Part shown: piece by piece, positions 60,735-64,000 of the stretch
How positions within the stretch are numbered: position 1 is the stretch's first letter
How the letters are laid out: the number at the start of each line of letters is the position of its first letter
Source: Aerophototrophica crusticola
GTDB taxonomy: Bacteria; Pseudomonadota; Alphaproteobacteria; Azospirillales; Azospirillaceae
DNA: 64,000 nt
Direction: 5' to 3'
NCBI GenBank assembly: GCA_001939945.1
Contig: MOEB01000022.1
Coordinates: 1 to 64,000 of the forward strand
The notes under the pieces: generated by a model
Database searches by the model: none
Told to the model about the DNA's origin: nothing
The model's input: the letters and a program-made list of their open reading frames with translations, nothing else
Position numbers and translations under genes: made by a program

Positions 60735-61709
60735 CTACAGCCAGCCGCGGCGCTTGAACCAGACCAGCGGGACCAGCACGGACAGGACCATCAGGGCCAG
60801 GGCCATGGGGTAGCCCCATTCCCAGTCCAGCTCGGGCATGTGGTGGAAGTTCATGCCATAGATGCTGGCCACCAGGGTGGGCGGCAGGAAGACCACCGCG
60901 GCGACGGAGAAGATCTTGACGATGTTGTTCTGCTCGATCCCCACCACGCCCAGCAGCGCGTCCAGCTGGAAGGCGATGTTGCTGGACAGGAAGGCGGTGT
61001 AGTCGGCCAGGGATTGGGTGTCCTGGGTCAGGGTCTTCAGCCGCGCCCGCATGGCCTTGTCGCCCGCCACCTCCCTCACCGTTGCCAGGAAGGCCAGCAC
61101 CCGGGTCAGGGTCACCAGGCTTTCCCGCGCCTTGGCGGTCAGGTCATGGGCGCGGGCGATGCGCTTCAGCAGCTGGTGCTGCATGTCGGACCCCAACGCC
61201 CCGCCATGCCCCTCGATCAGCAGGTGCTGGGCCACTTGGTTCACGTCGCGCCCCGCCCCTTCCAGCACGTCGGCCACCCGGTCCAGGATGGCGTCCAGCA
61301 ACTGAGTGAAGGCGCCCACCCCATGGTCCAGCTTGATGCCGTTGCGGGCCGCCTGGTTGTGGAAGCCGTAAAAGGGCTTGGGGTCATCAAAGCGCAGGGT
61401 GATCAGCGTCTCCGCCGCCAGGACGAAGGTGATGTCCATGGTCTCCGGCACCGGCGCGTCGGCCCGGCAGAGGACGGTGGCGGTCATGAAGACGCCCGCC
61501 TCCTCCCGGTAGATCCGGCTGGACAGCTCGATCTCCCGCATCTCCTCGCGGGTGGGCAGCTCGATCCGGAAGGTGCGCTCCACCAGCCGCTGTTCCTCCG
61601 GGCTGGGGGACAGCAGGTCGATCCAGGCGGCGGCGCGCAGCAGGTCGCTGCCGGCGTCGTCGGGCAGGCGCTCATTGCGGCCCTCGGCCACGCGGTAGGC
61701 CCGGATCAT
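60735..61709 (-). CDS. corA: CorA-family magnesium/divalent cation transporter
   Basis: A 324-residue pentameric Mg2+ channel. A large cytoplasmic N-terminal domain with a long stalk helix precedes two C-terminal membrane helices. The selectivity motif YGMNF lies between them (IYGMNFHHMPELDWEWG). The protein ends FKRRGWL, with the basic ring usual for CorA. Alternative ions (Co2+, Ni2+, Zn2+ as in ZntB) cannot be ruled out. Upstream lies a 350-nt gap with word-repeat element D4. Confidence 0.94.
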   Translation of the reverse strand: MIRAYRVAEGRNERLPDDAGSDLLRAAAWIDLLSPSPEEQRLVERTFRIELPTREEMREIELSSRIYREEAGVFMTATVLCRADAPVPETMDITFVLAAETLITLRFDDPKPFYGFHNQAARNGIKLDHGVGAFTQLLDAILDRVADVLEGAGRDVNQVAQHLLIEGHGGALGSDMQHQLLKRIARAHDLTAKARESLVTLTRVLAFLATVREVAGDKAMRARLKTLTQDTQSLADYTAFLSSNIAFQLDALLGVVGIEQNNIVKIFSVAAVVFLPPTLVASIYGMNFHHMPELDWEWGYPMALALMVLSVLVPLVWFKRRGWL

Positions 61710-61827
61710 CGGTACCTCCGTCCTGTCGCTGCGGGAAAAGGGGGAGACTTGAACGGTTTACCGCGGCCCAGGGGGTCGGTGGAAGGGGGATCGCGTGCGG
61801 TGTGTCTCCGGGGGACGGGTCACAGTC

Positions 61828-61969
61828 AACACGGACGACACGGACGCCAGCTTCGCTGGCAACACGGACGGACACAGACAAGGAAGAATGGCTGCGCCGC
61901 AGGCGCGATAAAGCCCGTTTCGCACGATTGGCCGGTGGGTCGAAATCCAGTCCGTGTCGTCCGTTTTCC
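61828..61969. repeat. Word-repeat hairpin element D4 (ACACGGACG arms)
   Basis: The left arm starts AACACGGACGACACGGACGC exactly as element D1. It then has a nested GCCAGC-ttc-GCTGGC hairpin and more ACACGGACGG words. The right arm (61950-61969, GTCCGTGTCGTCCGTTTTCC) is its reverse complement but shorter. The centre includes GCGCCGCAGGCGC, as in D2. It lies in the gap between the divergent corA and yciB genes; no gene is seen in that gap. Confidence 0.78.
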
Positions 61970-62059
61970 CTGCACCGGCCTTGCCGGAAAGGACAACCCG
62001 CGGGACAACCGCCCCACACCCCCTGGCGCAACGGCGCCTGCCCCGCTACATCTGGGCGC

Positions 62060-62641
62060 ATGAGCCCCTTCGTACGCCTCGCGCTGGAGGCCGGCCCGCT
62101 GGCCGTCTTCTTCGTCGTCAACAGCAATGCCGGCATCATGGCCGGCACGGCCACCTTCATGGTGGCCACCACCCTGGCCCTGGCCTTGTCCTGGAAGCTG
62201 GAACGGCGCATCCCGGTCATGCCCGTGGTGGGCTGCTTCTTCGTGCTGCTGTTCGGGGGACTGACCCTGTGGCTGCATGACGAGCTGTTCATCAAGGTCA
62301 AGCCCACGGTGGTGAACCTGCTGTTCGCCGTGACCCTGTTCGTGGGCCTCGCCCTCAAGCGCAACCTGCTGAAGACCGCGCTGGGCGCCGTGCTGGAGCT
62401 GGACGAGGCGGGCTGGCGTATCCTGACCGTGCGCTGGGCCTGGTTCTTCCTGCTGCTGGCGGGGTTGAACGAGGTGGTCTGGCGCAACTTCGACACGGAT
62501 GCCTGGGTGAACTTCAAGGTGTTCGGCATCCTGCCCCTGACCCTGGTGTTCAGCGCATTGCAGACGCCCGTCATCCTGAAGCACCAGCTTGCCAAGGCGG
62601 AGGACGGCGAGCCCGCCCCGGCCAAGGCGCCGGAGGCCTGA
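62060..62641 (+). CDS. yciB: Inner membrane septation protein YciB/IspZ family
   Basis: A 193-residue membrane protein with five or six helices. Family signatures are EAGPLAVFFVVNSNAGIMAGTATFM, RIPVMPVVGCFFVLLFGGLTLWL, FIKVKPTVVNLLFA and the conserved W-x-N region LNEVVWRNF-DTDAWVNFKVFG. It is linked to cell-envelope synthesis and septation. The ATG at 62060 is the family start; an open frame upstream runs through element D4 and is not coding. The SDR gene begins 5 nt after its stop. Confidence 0.94.
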   Translation: MSPFVRLALEAGPLAVFFVVNSNAGIMAGTATFMVATTLALALSWKLERRIPVMPVVGCFFVLLFGGLTLWLHDELFIKVKPTVVNLLFAVTLFVGLALKRNLLKTALGAVLELDEAGWRILTVRWAWFFLLLAGLNEVVWRNFDTDAWVNFKVFGILPLTLVFSALQTPVILKHQLAKAEDGEPAPAKAPEA

Positions 62642-62646
62642 CGCCC

Positions 62647-63447
62647 ATGGCCGGCGCCTTCAAGGGCCAGGTGGTCTGGATCACCGGCGCCTCCAGCGGC
62701 ATCGGGGAGGCGCTGGCGAAGGAGTTGGCGGGGCAGGGCGCCCGGCTGGTCCTGTCCGCCCGGCGGCAGGCAGAGCTGGAGCGGGTTCGGGATGCCTGCG
62801 GCGGGCACAACGCCCCGGTGGTCCTGCTGCCCCTGGACGTGGCGGACACCGACTCGGCGCCCCAGGCGGTTGCCCGGGCGCTGGAGGCCTTCGGCCGGGT
62901 GGACATGCTGGTGAACAATGCCGGCATCAGCCAGCGCAGCCTGGCCCGGGACACCAGCCTGGAGGTGGACCGGCGTATCATGGAGGTGAACTTCTTCGGC
63001 ACGGTGGCCCTGACCAAGGCCCTGCTGCCGCACCTCGTGACCCAGGGCTCCGGCCGGCTGGTGGCGATCAGCAGCATCGTCGGCAAGTTCGGGTCACCCC
63101 TGCGCAGCGCCTATTCGGCCAGCAAGCACGCCCTGCACGGCTTCTTCGACAGTTTGCGGGCGGAGCTGGCGGGGACGGGGGTGCAGGTCACCCTGGTCTG
63201 CCCCGGCTTTATCCGGACGGAGGTCTCCGCCAACGCCCTGACGGGCGACGGCAGCGCCCAGGGCTTCACCGACCCCGGCCAGGCCAACGGCATGGACCCG
63301 GCCGTCTTCGCCCGCCACATGCTGGACGCCCTGGCGCGGGGCGAGCGGGAGGTGGTGATCGGCGGCAAGGAGGCGCAGTACGTGCGCATCAAGCGCTTCT
63401 TCCCCGACCTGTTCGCGCGCCTGCTGGAGAAGGCCAACGTGCGCTGA
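62647..63447 (+). CDS. Short-chain dehydrogenase/reductase
   Basis: A 266-residue classical SDR. The cofactor-binding TGASSGIGEALA and NNAG motifs are present, with catalytic Ser in SSIVGKFGS and YSASKHAL (Tyr and Lys). An Arg after the second strand (LSARRQAE) suggests NADP(H). The C-terminus has an extended FPDLFARLLEKA helix as in DHRS7-like SDRs. Substrate unknown. It is cotranscribed with yciB. Confidence 0.92.
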   Translation: MAGAFKGQVVWITGASSGIGEALAKELAGQGARLVLSARRQAELERVRDACGGHNAPVVLLPLDVADTDSAPQAVARALEAFGRVDMLVNNAGISQRSLARDTSLEVDRRIMEVNFFGTVALTKALLPHLVTQGSGRLVAISSIVGKFGSPLRSAYSASKHALHGFFDSLRAELAGTGVQVTLVCPGFIRTEVSANALTGDGSAQGFTDPGQANGMDPAVFARHMLDALARGEREVVIGGKEAQYVRIKRFFPDLFARLLEKANVR

Positions 63448-63569
63448 GCGCGGCGAGGATTGTTGCCGCTACGTCAAAGGCTGTAACGGCAAGGTAACGA
63501 GAGTTGCGGCGTGGGGGCGGGTTGCTACCTTGGCGGAAGTTGACAATCGCTGTCGGGGCTTCCCACACC

Positions 63570-63899
63570 ATGACGACCCGCACCCTGTGCCTGCTCGCCC
63601 TCGGCGCCCTGGCGCTGTCCGCCTGCTCCATCAACGTGGACGGGGACACCCACGGGCCGGGCTACAACCTGCCCCGCACCGCCACCGACCTGTGCCGGCG
63701 CGAGGTGGACCGTACCTATGACAGCCGCTACCGCATCGCCTATGAGCTGCCGGAGCTGTCCACCGACGGCCCCACCCAGACCGTCCGCCAAGCCTTCACC
63801 CTGGCCCTGCGGAAGGAGAACTTCGAGGCACCGGAACGCCGCGCCCTGCGCTGCGTCGTGAAGGGCGGGGAGCTGGTGTCGGTGACGGAGGTGCGGTGA
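63570..63899 (+). CDS. Small putative lipoprotein
   Basis: A 109-residue lipoprotein with signal and lipobox MTTRTLCLLALGALALSAC (Cys19). The mature part (about 90 aa) has two further Cys (LCRREVDRTYDSRYRI and LRCVVKGGELVSVTEV) that may pair. A SnoaL or BON-like domain is not recognisable; no named family. The ATG at 63570 begins the signal peptide; the in-frame upstream region lacks one. It is followed at once by a REP-like repeat. Confidence 0.8.
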   Translation: MTTRTLCLLALGALALSACSINVDGDTHGPGYNLPRTATDLCRREVDRTYDSRYRIAYELPELSTDGPTQTVRQAFTLALRKENFEAPERRALRCVVKGGELVSVTEVR

Positions 63900-63908
63900 G
63901 GGATTCCC

Positions 63909-64000
63909 GTAGGTCGGATAAGGGCCGCGGGCCCGTAATCCGACAGCAACCATAGTGGCGCGCGAGTTCGTCGGATTACGCGGCTGGTAGCCGCTAATCC
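63909..64000. repeat. REP-like inverted repeat, family C (copy 3, cut by window edge)
   Basis: GTAGGTCGGATAAGGGCC with a nested GGGCC-gcg-GGCCC hairpin, GTAATCCGAC, a spacer of about 25 nt, then GTCGGATTAC and the beginning of the right arm (GCTAATCC). This is the same design as 42922-43034. Confidence 0.8.

Overview
This is GC-rich chromosomal DNA from an alphaproteobacterium. Alphaproteobacterial markers are PhyR (a general-stress regulator with a sigma-like domain fused to a receiver), an MmcB-type DNA repair gene under a GTTC-N7-GTTC-like LexA site, a MutL with the endonuclease motif, and a ubiE-ubiB pair. A Rhodospirillales/Azospirillaceae relative fits best, but that is inference. Almost everything is ordinary chromosomal core, and no prophage, IS element, CRISPR, rRNA or tRNA gene was seen.

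Layout. 1-4000: tail of an RluB-like pseudouridine synthase gene overlapping rsmD, two small genes and mutL. 4000-13400: a Phd/PIN toxin-antitoxin (TA) pair, a pentapeptide-repeat protein, pgi, a flavin-binding stress protein, dodecin, tadA, an sdpRI-like repressor/immunity operon and three small envelope proteins. 13500-17500: waaA, lpxK and an LpxL-type acyltransferase (Kdo-lipid A synthesis), interrupted by an oppositely oriented hicAB pair. 17600-26300: cupin, carotenoid oxygenase, xseA, a sulfotransferase/2-oxoglutarate oxygenase operon, threonine aldolase-purD and a TacAT-like TA pair. 26400-41300: a 20-codon mini-ORF with an extreme ribosome-binding site, TPR-methyltransferase, pmbA, methyltransferase, phosphatase, DUF3616, an orphan HigA, ubiD, cdd-deoC, iron alcohol dehydrogenase, nitronate monooxygenase and the MaeB-type malic enzyme. 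41400-50100: the phosphate regulon, phoR and then pstSCAB-phoU-phoB behind a clear Pho box. 50100-53800: an AT-rich orphan gene, ubiE-ubiB and a decayed HepT/MntA pair. 53800-64000: VanZ-like protein, mmcB, a BON lipoprotein operon, amiC, phyR, DUF1194, corA, yciB, a short-chain dehydrogenase and a lipoprotein.

The phosphate genes form one sensing and uptake unit: PhoR/PhoB respond to phosphate, PstSCAB imports it and PhoU couples transport to signalling. waaA-lpxK-acyltransferase and ubiD/ubiE/ubiB belong to lipid A and ubiquinone synthesis.

The most unusual content is between genes. There are four long hairpin elements whose arms are built from a short repeated word (ACACGGACG twice, AACGGAT once, AACACGCAC once). 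Helically phased GTGAC arrays occur at two sites. A candidate stress-regulated small RNA with its own terminator lies beside phyR. A 14-nt perfect match to the 16S rRNA 3' tail precedes the 20-codon ORF. One REP-like palindrome supplies the stop codons of both flanking genes.
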